Below are positions 21,393 through 33,591 of a stretch of DNA of 64,000 nt, piece by piece. Every line of letters begins with the position of its first letter. Position 1 is the first letter of the stretch. This DNA is from Cavenderia fasciculata (Eukaryota > Evosea > Eumycetozoa > Acytosteliales > Cavenderiaceae), in contig NW_004457729.1 in NCBI RefSeq assembly GCF_000203815.1, forward strand, positions 1,426,674 to 1,490,673, in the 5' to 3' direction. A program made the position numbers and the translations under genes. Below the pieces are notes generated by a model. It was not told where the DNA came from and made no database searches. It saw only the letters and a list, made by a program, of their open reading frames with translations.

Positions 21393-21862
21393 TGAGAAAG
21401 AATTATAAAGATTGATCAATAAACGTGTATCAAGAATAGTAGTAATAATATTTGTAAGAATCTGTGTAATTGTAGGATAGTGTATCATTCATTTGGTTGT
21501 GGTATCGAAAAAAAGAGGAGTGGATCTCTCTCTCGGTTATCTTCAGAAAAATCCTTCGTTACAGTACTAGCCAGGTCAGAGGTGATCAAACTAAAAATAA
21601 AGAGGTGTTCGAAATTCAAATAAATTGGCTGTTGTGAAGATGAATGAATCTCTTTCATTCATTACACAACATTTGATAATTTGCAACACATCGTTTTATT
21701 TATTTATTATTAATATTTGTAATAACAAAGATATAGTATTGTCACAAAGTAACAACTAAACAGATACTAGTATACAACAACAATTTAAATCATCTTATTC
21801 ACCTGACAAGTCGACTTGCTTGCCCATTGATTGGTGGATCCTGTTTAAACAGCAACAACACA
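21393..21862. other. Spacer between CHIC-like gene and SAC phosphatase gene
   Basis: 470 bp containing the 3' end of the upstream gene and the promoter of the SAC gene. No RNA gene or open frame is supported. An A/T-rich stretch (21,695-21,790) precedes the SAC start. Confidence 0.5.
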
Positions 21863-24800
21863 ATGTCAACTAGTAATACTACACAACCTCAATCTGCAGC
21901 ACCTACTACAACAACAACAACAACAACTGCATCAGCAGCAGAAGTTAATAATAACAATAATACAACTAAAATTAGTAATGTACTTTATACAAGTTTTCAT
22001 TTGATTATACTCGATTCTTTTGTAATATTGCAACCAGATTATGATGTAAAAGATCCTCATTCAATATTTATCGATAGAACTACTCTAAAGATTGAATCTA
22101 GACGTATGTTGTAAAACAAAAAGAGAATACATCTATATATATATATTTATTGATCATAAGAGAGAGAATGATGATTAATTCTTGTTGTTTTTTAGCATTA
22201 GAGAAATCACATTTTACAGGGACGGTTAGATCAAGTACAAGAGTATATGGATGTTTAGGTATTATTAATTTATTGTCTGGACCTCATCTCATATGTATAT
22301 TGGAAAAGGCAAAGATTGGTTCCATCAGACCAAATCAAATCATTCACAAGGTTACAAAAACAATTATCACTCCCATTGCAAGAGTACCAATTTCATTAAA
22401 TGATGAAGAGGTATGAGAGAGATCACATGATTAATATATTGTGTTTATAATATATATAAATATATTAACTTTTAACTATTACCTCTAGAAAAAAGAAGAA
22501 AAGAATTATTTATCAATGTTGACCGAGTTGTTGGAATCATTTGATTTCTATTATTCATATGATTTCGATGTCACTCATTCAGAACAAAGAGCTTCCGATA
22601 TGGACTCTAATCCAGATCGTGCATTATTGCCATTGTGGAAACGTGCCGATCGAAGATTCTTTTGGAATCATCATATGATGCAAGTTTTTATTGAAAATGG
22701 TTTCGATCAATACATCTTACCAATGATGGATGGTTGTAAGTTTAACAAAATCAAATATTAAAATACTTAATAATAATAATAATAATATATATTAAACATG
22801 TAATACCTATTTCTTTTTTTTAGTTATAAGAATAATAGAATGTGATATCAATTCAAACAAATTTAAATATATATTTATTTCAAGAAGAAGTTGTAAACGT
22901 ACTGGAGCACGTTATCATATGAGAGGTGCTGACCCTTTTGGAAATGTTGCTAATTTCGTAGAGACTGAACAAATCGTTGTGTTTGATGAAGTACTTACAT
23001 CGTTTGTACAAACTCGTGGCTCCATTCCATTGATTTGGCAACAAAAAAGGAAAAGAAATTAAACCAAAACCAATTGTTGATAATAATGTTTATTCTGTAA
23101 GAAAACAAAACAAATCAAAAAGAAAAGAATATATTTTATTAATTTTGTTTTTTTTTTAATTTTTAGGATGAAGCATTTCAAAATCATTTAAATGAATTAT
23201 TATTACTTTATGGACCACAAGTGATAGTATCATTGATAGATCAAAATGGAGGAGAGTTGGCTATTGGAGATCGATTTGAAACCTACTCTCATTTGTTTTA
23301 TAGTGATCAACGTGTAAAATATGTTGCCTTTGACTTTCACGAAAAGTGTAAAAACAACAAGTATGAAAACTTGTCGGAACTATTGTCAAAGGTCAAGGCA
23401 TGGCTCGACAACTATGGCTATCTGTTCAAGAGCACCAACAGCGCACCGACACTTGTGCAGACGGGATCGGTGCGAACTAATTGCATCGATTGTCTGGACC
23501 GTACCAATGTGGTGCAGTCGCTGTTTGCACACTACATTCTTCACTCGCAATTGACGCGTATGGGAATTATTAGCGCCTCTGAAAAGATTGAATCACACGC
23601 AGCATTTGAATCACAATTCAAGCATGTTTGGGCAGACAATGCAGACGTGATGAGCGAGCAATACACGGGCACTGTCGCACTCAAGACTGATTACACACGT
23701 TTTGGAAAACGGTCGGTCAAGGGTACAATGACAGACGGTGTCAATTCAGTGCGTCGTTATCTCAACAAAAACTACAAGGATGATGATAAGCAGGCGTCTA
23801 TTGATTTGATGCTTGGCAAGTACTTGGTTGAAAAGTGGGATCCCCTAGCTCTCAACGACGATCTCTTGCAGCCGTCGGATGACACGTCGAGCGAAGGTGG
23901 TATTGCCCAATTACTCGACTATGACATTATCGTCATTCCAGACGGCGACCTAACCAAGGTTGGCATTAATTGCTACCTACATGTCACCAACAACAGTTCA
24001 TTCATCATTGTGAGCAAGTTTGGTGGCAGACGAAAAGAATTCCGATTCGACGCCATCACATTGTTGGAAAAGTCTCGACTACATCATCGTCATTTAAATA
24101 TCTACACGCAAGATAGTCCAGCACCAGAGTGTATCCAATTCTCTTCATCCCTACTACGTGAACAATTCCTTCAAATATTGTATCGTCAAAATTTACCAAA
24201 ATGTTATCCTCCAACTCTTCCCCCAAGTATGATTGTCTCACCGACCACCTCTACAAAGACTGAAACAAAAGAGACTGACATTAATAATACTACTACAGTT
24301 GAAGTTGATCAAGAAGGAGCAGATGATCCATTGTCAGCAATTTCACCAACATTGCCACCTGCTGTTTCAAATGAATCATTATCATCAACTATGGCGCCAT
24401 TATTACCACCAAGAAAGAGAAGATTATTTGGTTCATTGGATTGTTTTATTGGATCTTGGAATATGGAAAATATAACCATTAATAGTACTATTTTGGCAGA
24501 GTGGATTCCAAAGGGTAGAGAGATGTATTCCATCTCTGCTCAACGAATTGCAGGTGATCGTCCATCACCAGGTTTTGTAATGAACTATAAACAATATTGG
24601 TTTTATTTGATCAGACAATACTTGGGACTAGAGTATATATGTGTGGCTACTGCAGTCTCTACCAATACAGCCTCTATTGTATTGATTAAAAAGTCTCTGT
24701 CCAACACAATCTCAAATATCAGTGTCACTCATTTGAACAAGAGATCTGCATTCCGTCGTACCACTCAGGCATCTACCAGTCCAACTGGAACAACTCCAAC

Positions 24801-26505
24801 CAACTCTTCATCTGGTATAACCACTTCATTCTCTCCCAATCCAACACCACCACCAAGACCACCAAGAGAAGATCGAGATGAGGTAGTCAATGTATCTAGT
24901 AGTAGTTCTTCTTCTTCTTCATCTTCTTCTTCTAAATCATTTTTTGGTAGTAAATTAATTAAATTATTGGATAGTGGAAGTAAGACTACAGATTATATGT
25001 TTAAGGATAAATACAAAGACATTCAATATGGTACATGTATTTCATTCTATGTAAAGGAAACATCGGTTTGTTTCCTAAACTATTGTAATAATCATATAAC
25101 TGGGACGATGGACTGTTCCACAATGCACGATGATCCAGCTGTTTTATTCCTCAAAAACAAACAACATATTAATGGATCGAATAGATATGTGTTTTGGGCC
25201 GGTGATTTTGACTATTCAACACTCAAGCTCAGTGGATGGAATGAATTTGTTCCACTTTCGTCAGAGGATGAGATGGCTGGTCGTGGTGTGATGTATTGGC
25301 GTTCGTTGCCATTGGTCGACTCGTTGGTATTGGCACCCGAGAACAAGGTATCGCCAACCACAAGTACCGGCTGTCTTTTCCCACCAGTATCTTCGATCAC
25401 CTCTATTCCAGTACTCACTCCCTACTCTTGGTTGTCGACACTGGACGTTCCAAGCTTTGTGGTAGTCAAGAATCTGATGGTCGATCAGTTTGAACTATTG
25501 TCAACCAACTCCAAGATTGATGCACACCTCGAATTCAACTCTTACCATCTTTTAATCGACGACTCTACGATTGCCAATGCAGCTGCCCCATCTAGCACTG
25601 CCACACGTGGCGACAGCGCCGCAGCGGCGGTTGCACAGGCCAAAGATCCAAATAGCGTCAACTCTATCCAACTTGAAGGTAGCATCAACAGTATCCGCAC
25701 ATCAACGGTGCGTGGAGGTGTCCCTGCGATTGGATGGAACGATGTAATCGAGTTGAAATCCTTTATCGATGACAAAGACTATCTCAAAACACAATTTATC
25801 CAAGTGGCTCTCTTTGACAAGGATGTGTTGGTCAATGACTCTTTGATTGGAAAGGGTAGTATTCCTCTTCGTGAAGCATGTGGACACTCTCCATTCCATT
25901 TCAAGATCACTCTAACCATGCACGACGAGCAAAGTTGTGTACTCCAAGGAGACATTCAAGTGTTTTCAAAATCTGAAATCTCCAAAATGGTTGAAATGGC
26001 TGCTACCATTAACTTCCAACCACCTCCAGTCCCTAATCGTCCATCAAAAGCATTAAACCACCGATCACCACCAGATACTCCATCACCATCAAACAAATCA
26101 CCATTATTATCTTTTATCCCACCCATTTTCCCTACTTCTTCACCTTCTAAATCTCCTTCTTTAAATAGTCAAGAAAATATTGATAATAATAATAATAATA
26201 ATGGAGGAGGAGTATTTAGTGGATTAACAAAAATGGTTGATAATTTAAAGGTTAGTGGTGAATTTTTAATTAAACCATTTGTCAATAATAATAATGGTGG
26301 AGGAGTAGAACAATCTTCATCACCATCACCAAGTTTACAAAGTCCTATTAAATCTCAATCATCATCTCCAACCTTGTCAAATTCAATTGATAAGAATAAT
26401 ACGGCGGAAAACTTTGAAGATGTTGTTATTTTGGAAGAAAAATTACCATCCAATGAAAATAATAATAATAATAATAATGATTTACAATTTAATCAAGAGG
26501 ATTAA
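21863..26505 (+). CDS. SAC-domain phosphoinositide phosphatase with degenerate 5-phosphatase and C2 domains
   Basis: Exons 21863-22103, 22196-22410, 22489-22735, 22824-23096 and 23167-26505 (about 1,437 aa). The SAC domain spans about residues 50-600 and has [20 protein letters not shown], the WNxHxM region and the catalytic CX5R motif CIDCLDRT at about residue 430, so phosphoinositide phosphatase activity is expected. A PH-like segment follows. From about residue 750 comes an inositol 5-phosphatase fold (FIGSWNM...[10 protein letters not shown]) that has lost key residues: the usual QE is QR (SAQRIAG), GDxNYR is GDFDYS, and PxWxDRxL is [12 protein letters not shown]2-like domain (residues 1080-1260) and a low-complexity tail end the protein. 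Overall this is a synaptojanin-like layout with a dead second enzyme. Exon 4 needs one base fewer in the A6 run at 23043-23048 to join exon 5 in phase; as written the frame stops soon after IPLIWQQ. The rest is intact, so an assembly error is likely. Confidence 0.85.
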
Positions 26506-26542
26506 AAATAAATAAAGAATAATATTTATAAATTTAATTTTA

Positions 26543-27554
26543 TTACAATGCAGTACCTCTTTCCAAATTTTGTCTTGTTTCCAAAGTATATTTATCATAG
26601 GCAGATTTTAATTTTCTATTATGATCTCTATTCTTTGTATTGATATAATCAATATCATCATCTGGATTAACTCCACGCTTTTTGAATTTTTGACTCTTTT
26701 CAAATTGACTATATAGAACAAAAGAAAGTTAATATTATTATTATTATTATTATTATTTTGATTTTTAATTTGTTTTTTCTTTCTTACGTTTTAAGTAATT
26801 CTTGTTTCATTGCATTAATATTTTCTTTTGGTACAAATGAATCTTTTCCATGATCCAAATCACCAATAATTTTATCATCTTTGGCGGCATGTTTAAAATG
26901 ATCAGATTCTTTGAATGTTTGCATACTCTTTACTCTCTTTTTGTAGGAAGTATGGATATGAGCATCGATGTTTTTGGCACCATCATTTTTGTTTTCCTTT
27001 TTTTGTTTGTTCTTTTTTTCTATTGCATTCATATTGATATCCGATGCCAATACCATCTTTAATTTTTCTCTTTCAGGGTCTCCTCCATCTGCTTTAATCT
27101 CTCTTTCCATCATTTCCTTCTTTTCCAAAAACAATCTTTTCTTTTCTTCCAATTCATCTTTACCTTTATTATGTATTCTATCATGTTCATCAATTACTGT
27201 TTGATATATATCTTTTTTTGTATTATTCTTAAAAAATACAAAAGAACAAAAGAAATGTTAAAATAATCATATTGTTGTTGTTTAAATCATGTTTATTTGT
27301 TTACTTACCAATTTCTTTCTTAATTCTATTAATTTCAATTGTTGAGGTGTTTTATTTGTTATACTTGGGTTATCATTTACATTGACATAGTTTGCTTTCT
27401 TTACTCTTGCAGTTGCTCTTTCATTCTCTTCTGTATAGTCATGTGCAACTGCATTGTATGATGATGGTTTCTCTTTAAATTGATCTTGTTGCTTTTCTTT
27501 ACTCTTTTGAATAATCTCTTCTCTTAATTGTTCTAAACTTGATTCTTCTGACAT
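26543..27554 (-). CDS. syf2: Pre-mRNA-splicing factor SYF2 (283 aa)
   Basis: Three exons on the minus strand, 27554-27309, 27227-26788 and 26708-26543; phases fit and the total is 852 bases. The C-terminus NPDDDIDYINTKNRDHNRKL followed by YDKYTLETRQNLERGTAL is the signature end of SYF2/p29, where other eukaryotes have (Y/N)DDADIDYIN...NLERGT. The protein is rich in Lys and Glu and probably largely helical. The N-terminal half is more divergent. SYF2 is a component of the NineTeen/CWC complex that joins the spliceosome around catalytic activation and acts with SYF1 and the PRP17/Slu7 stage. It is divergent from the PPCDC gene with a 152-bp spacer, which must hold both promoters, and converges on the SAC gene with only 37 bp between stop codons. 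Confidence 0.88.
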
Positions 27555-27706
27555 GATAGATAGATAGATATAAATTAATAAATATAAAAGTAAAAGTAGT
27601 ATTTTTTAATTTAAAACTTTGCTTTGTTTGTCGTTTTTTCTTTTGTTTTGATCTTTTTTTAATTTAATAAATTTGCTTCAATTGCAAATATTGTATTTGA
27701 ACAAAT

Positions 27707-28492
27707 ATGTATTCAAATAGATTTAAATTAACAAATCATAACAACGAAAAAGATGACAATAATAATAAAAGGAAGAATTTAATAATAGGATTTACAGGTA
27801 GTGTTGCATCAATTAAAGCAACTCAATTAATAGAATCTTTAAAAAATGATTATAATGTAAACAAATTATTATTATTATCTTTTTTTTCTTTTTCTTTTTC
27901 TAATCTCTTTCTTTCTTTTCTTTTTATTTTAGATTAATATAATTGTAACAAAGAATTCATATCATTTTTGTAAAGATTTAGAAGAATTGGAATGTGTAAA
28001 GAATGATAGTATTGAAATATTCCAAGATCAAGATGAATGGGATAGTTGGTCTAAAAGAGATGATCCCGTTTTACATATTGAACTACGTAAATGGGCAGAT
28101 GCTATATTAATCGCACCTCTATCTGCAAATACATTGGCTAAAATTGCAAATGGAATGGCTGATAATTTATTGGTAAAATAACATATATAAACCAAATATA
28201 TCTTTTTTGTTTATTTATTAATGTTCTTTATTTTTTTTAGACATCAGTAATTAGAGCATGGGATTTTAAAGAATCAAGTAAAAAGTATTTAATTATAGCA
28301 CCTGCAATGAATACATTAATGTGGGAGAATATATTTACATCTAGACATTTGGAAACGATTGGTCAACTATCAAAAAATGTAACCATCATTGAACCAATAA
28401 CAAAAACTTTGATTTGTGGTGACACTGGTAAAGGTGCAATGGAACAAGTAGATAAAATTGTATCCATCGTAAATCATTTATTAAACCAATAG
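27707..28492 (+). CDS. ppcdc: Phosphopantothenoylcysteine decarboxylase (213 aa)
   Basis: Exons 27707-27856, 27933-28172 and 28241-28492, all in phase. It is an HFCD-family flavoprotein that decarboxylates 4'-phospho-N-pantothenoylcysteine to 4'-phosphopantetheine in coenzyme A synthesis. Diagnostic motifs are the FMN-binding IIGFTGSVASIKATQL at the start, the catalytic His in DPVLHIELRKWADAILIAPL, SANTLAKIANGMADNLL, the substrate-clamp motif APAMNTLMWEN (PxMNxxMW), and ICGDTGKGAM, whose Cys acts in the redox step. All key residues are present. The length fits eukaryotic monofunctional PPCDC. The about 25 N-terminal residues rich in Asn/Lys are low complexity. The stop lies 33 bp from the stop of the convergent tyrosyl-tRNA synthetase gene. 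Confidence 0.93.
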
Positions 28493-28525
28493 GTAAACTT
28501 TTTATCTATCTTTTTTCAGTCAGTT

Positions 28526-30069
28526 TTAGATAAACTTTAAAATATAATAAGCTTTTTTACCTTGACGTAATATTATATAATGATTACCAATTAGGTCAGA
28601 TTGTTGGATCTTTTGACCTGGTGTAACAGTGGTGCCATTGATTTGTATAGATTTTGATTCTATTAATTGTTTGACTTGATTTCTAGAGGCAGAAGATGCT
28701 GATTGGAAAATGGATGCGACGGTGGCAGACTTTTCACCTTGAATTGGGTATTGAGAGATTTCAATTTCTTTGAAATTCAATTTACTAAATAGACTGTCTG
28801 CACGTACTGGATCGTTTCTATAACTATCGAGAATGGAAAGAGAGTCTTCTGAAAAGAGTAATTTGGTAGTATTGATGGCCTCTTCAACACCTTGATCACC
28901 GTGAACAATACGTGTTACATGCTCTGCCAATACACGTTGAGCATGACGAAGATGTGGTTCGGCACGATGTTTTTCCATCACTTCTTTAATCTCTTGCAAA
29001 GGTATAAAAGTAAAGAGATTGAGTAACTTTTCAACATCATCATCTGCAATTTGAATCCAATATTGGAAAAAGTTGAATGGACTAGTACGTGAAGCTGAAA
29101 GCCAGATTGAATTACCTTCAGATTTGCCCAATTTCTTGCCTTGAGAGTTGGTGAGCAATGGGATGGTGATACCATGTGCCGTCTTGTTTAACTTTTTCTT
29201 TATCAAATCGCATCCATCTGTTATATTGCCCCATTGATCGGAACCACCAATTTGAATGACACAATTGTGTGTCGAGTGTAAATGTACATAGTCGTTTGAT
29301 TGAAAGAGTGAATAACAAAATTCTGGTAATGAAATTCCAGTAGAATCTGAAGTATTATTTAAAACTACACATTTTTCAGTCGTCTCTCCATTGCCCTTTG
29401 GTATTTCCATAACTTGACCAATTCTATTTTGAATAAAATCTTTTCTCAACATTGAACCAATTCTAAAATATTTTCCAATGTCTCTAAAAAATGATATAAT
29501 CGATATATCTTTATTCCAATCATAATTATCAACTATTAAATTATCTTTTCCTAATATAGTTTCTATATTTTCTCTAATAAAAGATTTAAATGTCAATAAA
29601 AAATACTCTTTTATATTTATCTACTTCTATTTCTATTTCTTTTTTACCTAATAATTTTAGAATTATCAGTAATAAAAGTTTGATCCAATTGTGGTCTATC
29701 GGTTGATTTTCCACTTGGATCACCAATAAGAGCAGTTGCACCACCCAACAATGCAATAGGATTATGACCATGTCTTTTGAATTGTAATAGTACCATCAAT
29801 TGAATAAGATTACCAATATGTAAACTATTTGCAGTTGGATCAAAACCAGCATACAATGATACAGGTTTACTTGTCAACTTTTTCATCTCTTCATCATTTG
29901 CTGTCATTTGATAAATAAATCCTCTTGATTTTAATGTATCAATTACATTTGTAGTAGAAGTAGTAAAAGTAGTTGTAGTAGTAGAAAAGTTACGTATCAA
30001 ACTACTACTACTACTAAAACCGATATATCTATTTGATAATATACTAGTTCTTTTTAATGCTGTTAACAT
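28526..30069 (-). CDS. Tyrosyl-tRNA synthetase, mitochondrial (489 aa)
   Basis: Two exons, 30069-29648 and 29573-28526, with the intron chosen so that DNSKII joins RENIETIL in phase (acceptor TTTTATTAG; total 1,470 bases). It is a bacterial-type class I synthetase that charges tRNA-Tyr. Motifs are [16 protein letters not shown] (HIGH signature), [32 protein letters not shown] (tyrosine/ATP pocket) and KLGKSEGN (KMSKS signature). An S4-type RNA-binding domain ends the protein (residues about 420-489, [14 protein letters not shown]). The first 40 residues are rich in Ser, Thr and Arg with few acids ([20 protein letters not shown]), as expected for a mitochondrial targeting peptide. Bacterial-type TyrRS in eukaryotes is the organellar enzyme, and dictyostelids have no plastid, so mitochondria are the inferred site. 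Confidence 0.92.
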
Positions 30070-30284
30070 TTTTAAAAAAAATGATACAAAAGAAGTTCTT
30101 TATACTAATATAAAAAGTTTTTAATACTCTCTATGATCAGATTATCAGACGAATACTAAAATTAAATTTAAAAAAAAAAAAAAACGAATATGAAAGTAAA
30201 AAAAAAAAAGATCAAATGAATAATAAATTTGATCATCATCTTTTATTATTGTCATTAATCATACCTACCTCTTTTTGTACATAA
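30070..30284. promoter_or_regulatory. Divergent promoter region of TyrRS and SAM50 genes
   Basis: 215-bp spacer between two head-to-head mitochondrial-protein genes. It contains several poly-A runs (including A15 at about 30,170-30,184) and no other gene. A shared bidirectional promoter is an inference from the arrangement only. Confidence 0.5.
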
Positions 30285-31694
30285 ATGACAGATAATTCAA
30301 ATGTAACATTTAAAACCTTTATGTGTTTACAAATCTTCTACTTAGATTCTAATTTTCATATCTATTTTTTTAGATTCAATTAGAATTTGATAATATTAGA
30401 TCGAATCCTCAATTTCTAAAGGAAACATACTTTAAAGATATAGAAAAGTATGCTGGAAAACCAAGAAGTCTTAGAAACTATGTATCAGAAGCAATCAACT
30501 TGATGACAGAGGATCAAATTGTCCCAGAAGCAAGCTTTTCTATCAACAATGCAGGTGATCGTGTAACTGTATCTTCACCTCGTTTGGGTATTGCTCTTGG
30601 TTCTACATTTGCATCTGATCTCACTCAAAAGGGTACTCTTACTCTTAGTAATCCATTTGGTCAAGGTGGTGAAATTGGTTGTGAAACTTCAATCGGTGTT
30701 TATAAATCTTTACTTGGTGGTGTTTTTTATAAAGATAGATTTCAAAATAGAATAGAATTATCAAAAAGACAAGAATCTCCTTCTGAATAGTATGAAACAA
30801 ATCAAAAACAAAAGATATTTTTATACCAAATTACTTATTTTTTTTTGTATTTTACTTTTTTAAGTAATCATCAAATTAGAACAGTTGAATCAAGTTTAGT
30901 ATTGCAACCAAAAAAAATAGGAAATCATTTCTTTACCATTTATGCAGGTGAAAGAAGAACGTCGGCAGTTGGACAAGATAGAGATGAGGAATTAAGAAAT
31001 CATACAGGTATTAGTCAAAAGTTTAGTCTTACCCATAAATACTATTTCAATAGACAAAGTATTGATCGATCGGTTTGGGGAAGACTATCTACAGAAATTG
31101 CAACTGGAAAATCACCTTTTCTTAAATGTGAATCACTTCTTCATTCTGCTGTTGAATTGTCTCAAGATTGGAAATTTGAAACTACCATTGGACTTGGTGG
31201 TATTTACAACTTTACAAATGGTCTTACACCTTTTGTCGATAGATTCTATAATGGACAATCTTATCATTTAAAGGGTTTTAATTTTAAAGGTTTAGCAACT
31301 AGTAAAAACAAAAGTAAAATATAGATAGATAGATAGATAATAGACATTTAAAAATACAACAAAAAAATTAACATTTCTTTTTTCTATTTTAGAAACATAT
31401 TTTGGTGGTGATTTATATCATACAACAAGTTTTAGTGTATCAAAATATTTAAATGAAAAAGGAGTACATTTATTTGCTTTTTACTCTGTTGGTAACTCAA
31501 TTCTCAGTTACAACAATGTCAAGGATAATTTCAAGAATCTCTTTTCTCCATCTTTGTATCGTCATAGTGTTGGTGCTGGTGTTCGTTGTGAAATGGGTCC
31601 TGGTTTGGTTGATATTTATTTGTCAACCGTTCTCAAGAAACAACCTACCGATCAAACTCATACTTGTGGTTTTAATGTTACTTTGAGACTTTAA
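30285..31694 (+). CDS. sam50: SAM50/TOB55, mitochondrial outer-membrane beta-barrel assembly factor (390 aa)
   Basis: Exons 30285-30302, 30374-30789, 30865-31301 and 31393-31694; all junctions keep phase (1,173 bases). The first exon has only six codons (MTDNSN). It is an Omp85-family channel that inserts beta-barrel proteins into the mitochondrial outer membrane. Residues about 8-70 look like a reduced POTRA domain (LRNYVSEAINLMTEDQIV). The rest alternates short amphipathic strands rich in Gly, Ser and aromatic residues. The final strand block (VGAGVRCEMGPGLVDIYLS, then TCGFNVTLRL) is typical of SAM50 and fits the beta-signal pattern polar-x-Gly-x-x-hydrophobic-x-hydrophobic. The start is the first ATG that splices in frame. 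A further upstream exon cannot be ruled out, but the length fits lower eukaryotic SAM50. Confidence 0.88.
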
Positions 31695-31962
31695 AAAAAA
31701 TAAATAAATAAATAAAAAAATTATAAAAAAAAAATCAAGATGATATAAAAAAAACATTTATAGACATGGTATTTGTAATATTTCAATCTTTATTATTTCG
31801 CTGGGCCTTTTTGTTTTTTTTTTTTTGGTTCCCAAAGTAAAAACTAGGTTTTTTATATGTGGTTTTGATCAAAATTAATGGAATTTTGCTAAAAGGAGTT
31901 GAGAACACGATGGCAATGGTTTCGAGGCAAAAAAAAAAATCCAAAGGAAAGACCAAAAAGTA

Positions 31963-32034
31963 CTCCCTTGCCGGGAATCGAACCCGGGGTGTCAGTGTGA
32001 AAGACTAAAGTGTTACCGACTACACCACAAAGGA
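31963..32034 (-). tRNA. tRNA-Glu (UUC)
   Basis: The reverse complement folds into a full cloverleaf: acceptor TCCTTTG/CAAGGGA (one G-U), D arm GTGT-AGTCGGTA-ACAC, anticodon arm TTAGT-CTTTCAC-ACTGA with anticodon TTC, T arm CCGGG-TTCGATT-CCCGG, discriminator G. There is no intron, and the CCA is not encoded. Internal A box (TGTAGTCGGTA) and B box (GGTTCGATTCC) are intact. A run of five T follows on the coding strand (plus 31955-31959, AAAAA), a Pol III terminator. Confidence 0.95.
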
Positions 32035-32132
32035 ATGAGTTGTTGTGTTGCCATGACCCCTTTGGACCTATTTATAGGCCGTTGGGCTGGGAGTACAGAA
32101 CTTAAAAAAAAAAAAAAAAAAAAAAAAAAGTT

Positions 32133-32190
32133 TGCCCCTTGAGTGTCAGGGTGAAAGGTACTAAGTATTACCGACGACACAAACTATGGA
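32133..32190 (-). pseudogene. Decayed tRNA-Glu copy
   Basis: On the minus strand, GTGTCGTCGGTAATAC matches the D arm and CTTTCACCCTGACAC the anticodon loop and 3' strand of the intact tRNA-Glu 100 bp away. The T arm is gone and the stems are mismatched. It is followed on the same strand by a T26 tract (A on the plus strand, 32104-32129). The 5' flank resembles the 5' flank of the intact gene, both having a CCTATTTA motif, so tRNA and flank were duplicated together. Confidence 0.65.
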
Positions 32191-32385
32191 TTGTACTGTG
32201 TCCCTTATGAGGGTTTTGGCCTATTTAAAAGTTTTCCTCTTTAAAAGATGCACATTCGTTGACTGAAAAATCGTGTGGGAAAAATTCATTGAGTATTGTG
32301 AAAAAAATGGTTCACAATTGCAAAACCCTAATTACCGACAGTTTCATTATAATGTACTTGTTTGGTATTGATATTATTTGCTTTA

Positions 32386-33024
32386 TTAATATAAACCAGA
32401 TAAAAACAAAGGTGCCCAAAATCGAGGGTCTTGATCCTTTTTGATTGCAAGTAATTGTGCTTCTCTGAGTGATTGTGCTTTGTTTAATTTCTTGTTGATC
32501 AAGCAGTGGTAGAAACGTTCTACCCTATCCACTGTTAGATCGTTGTCTGGTAGCTCCCAATGACTGGCTACAACCGACAGAGCACCTGCACAATGAAACG
32601 ACCAAACCAATCCAATGAGACCTTGTTGTTTGTTATTTCCTTTGCCAGAGTGACAACAACTTAGAAATACTGTATCAGATTGGATTCCATTGGCAAGTTG
32701 AATGATGTCTTCTGAGAATAGTTTAGGGGTTCGAGTGTTTCCAGGGTTTTGCTTTCGTTTAGACAATTCCAATGATCCCTTAAACAATGAAAAATTATTC
32801 TTTCCATTGAATCCACCATGACATGCAAAGTGGATGTGTTGTAACCTTGTATTTTTTAAAATATTTAAAACCTTTGGTCGATTTGCATTCGAGCGTAACA
32901 ACGTGTGACATGTGTATTGAGAATTTTCGAATAGTTGTTTACAATTTTCTACCTCTTTCTCTGTACATTTTAATCCACTTCCAATTGGATTACCAACTAA
33001 TAATACATTCAATACATTATTACA

Positions 33025-33077
<53 letters not shown>

Positions 33078-33508
33078 CTCTATTGTTATTTGAATGTTGT
33101 AATTTAGATAGGGTATTTAATAATGATAACGAGGGGGTGGTTGATACTGCATATCTTTCTACAAGATACTCGTCCTTGTTATTGATCAAAGCAGAGAATG
33201 GGACGTTAGCCAAGTTTTCATTGGGCACAAATACCAACGTTTTGTCACTTGTGGTAGATGGTAAATACTCATCTATTGGCTCGATTAATTCACGGTACCA
33301 TTGTTTTAATTTTTCAACCAATTCTTCTTCATTTTTTGTTGATTGATCCGATGTAGATCTATATCATAATATTCTTGAATTTCATTTTCTTCGTTGTCTT
33401 CTTCCTCTTCTTTATCTTCTTCCTTTTCTTGGTCTTCTTCATTTTCCTCGTCCTCTTCATTTTCCTCATATTCTTCATATTCTTCGTCATATTCTTCTTG
33501 GTTGGATA

Positions 33509-33591
<83 letters not shown>

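Noticed and set aside
23221-26505. A separate gene starting at a GTG at 23221
   Set aside because: The frame is continuous with upstream SAC exons from 23167; the GTG is an internal Val codon.
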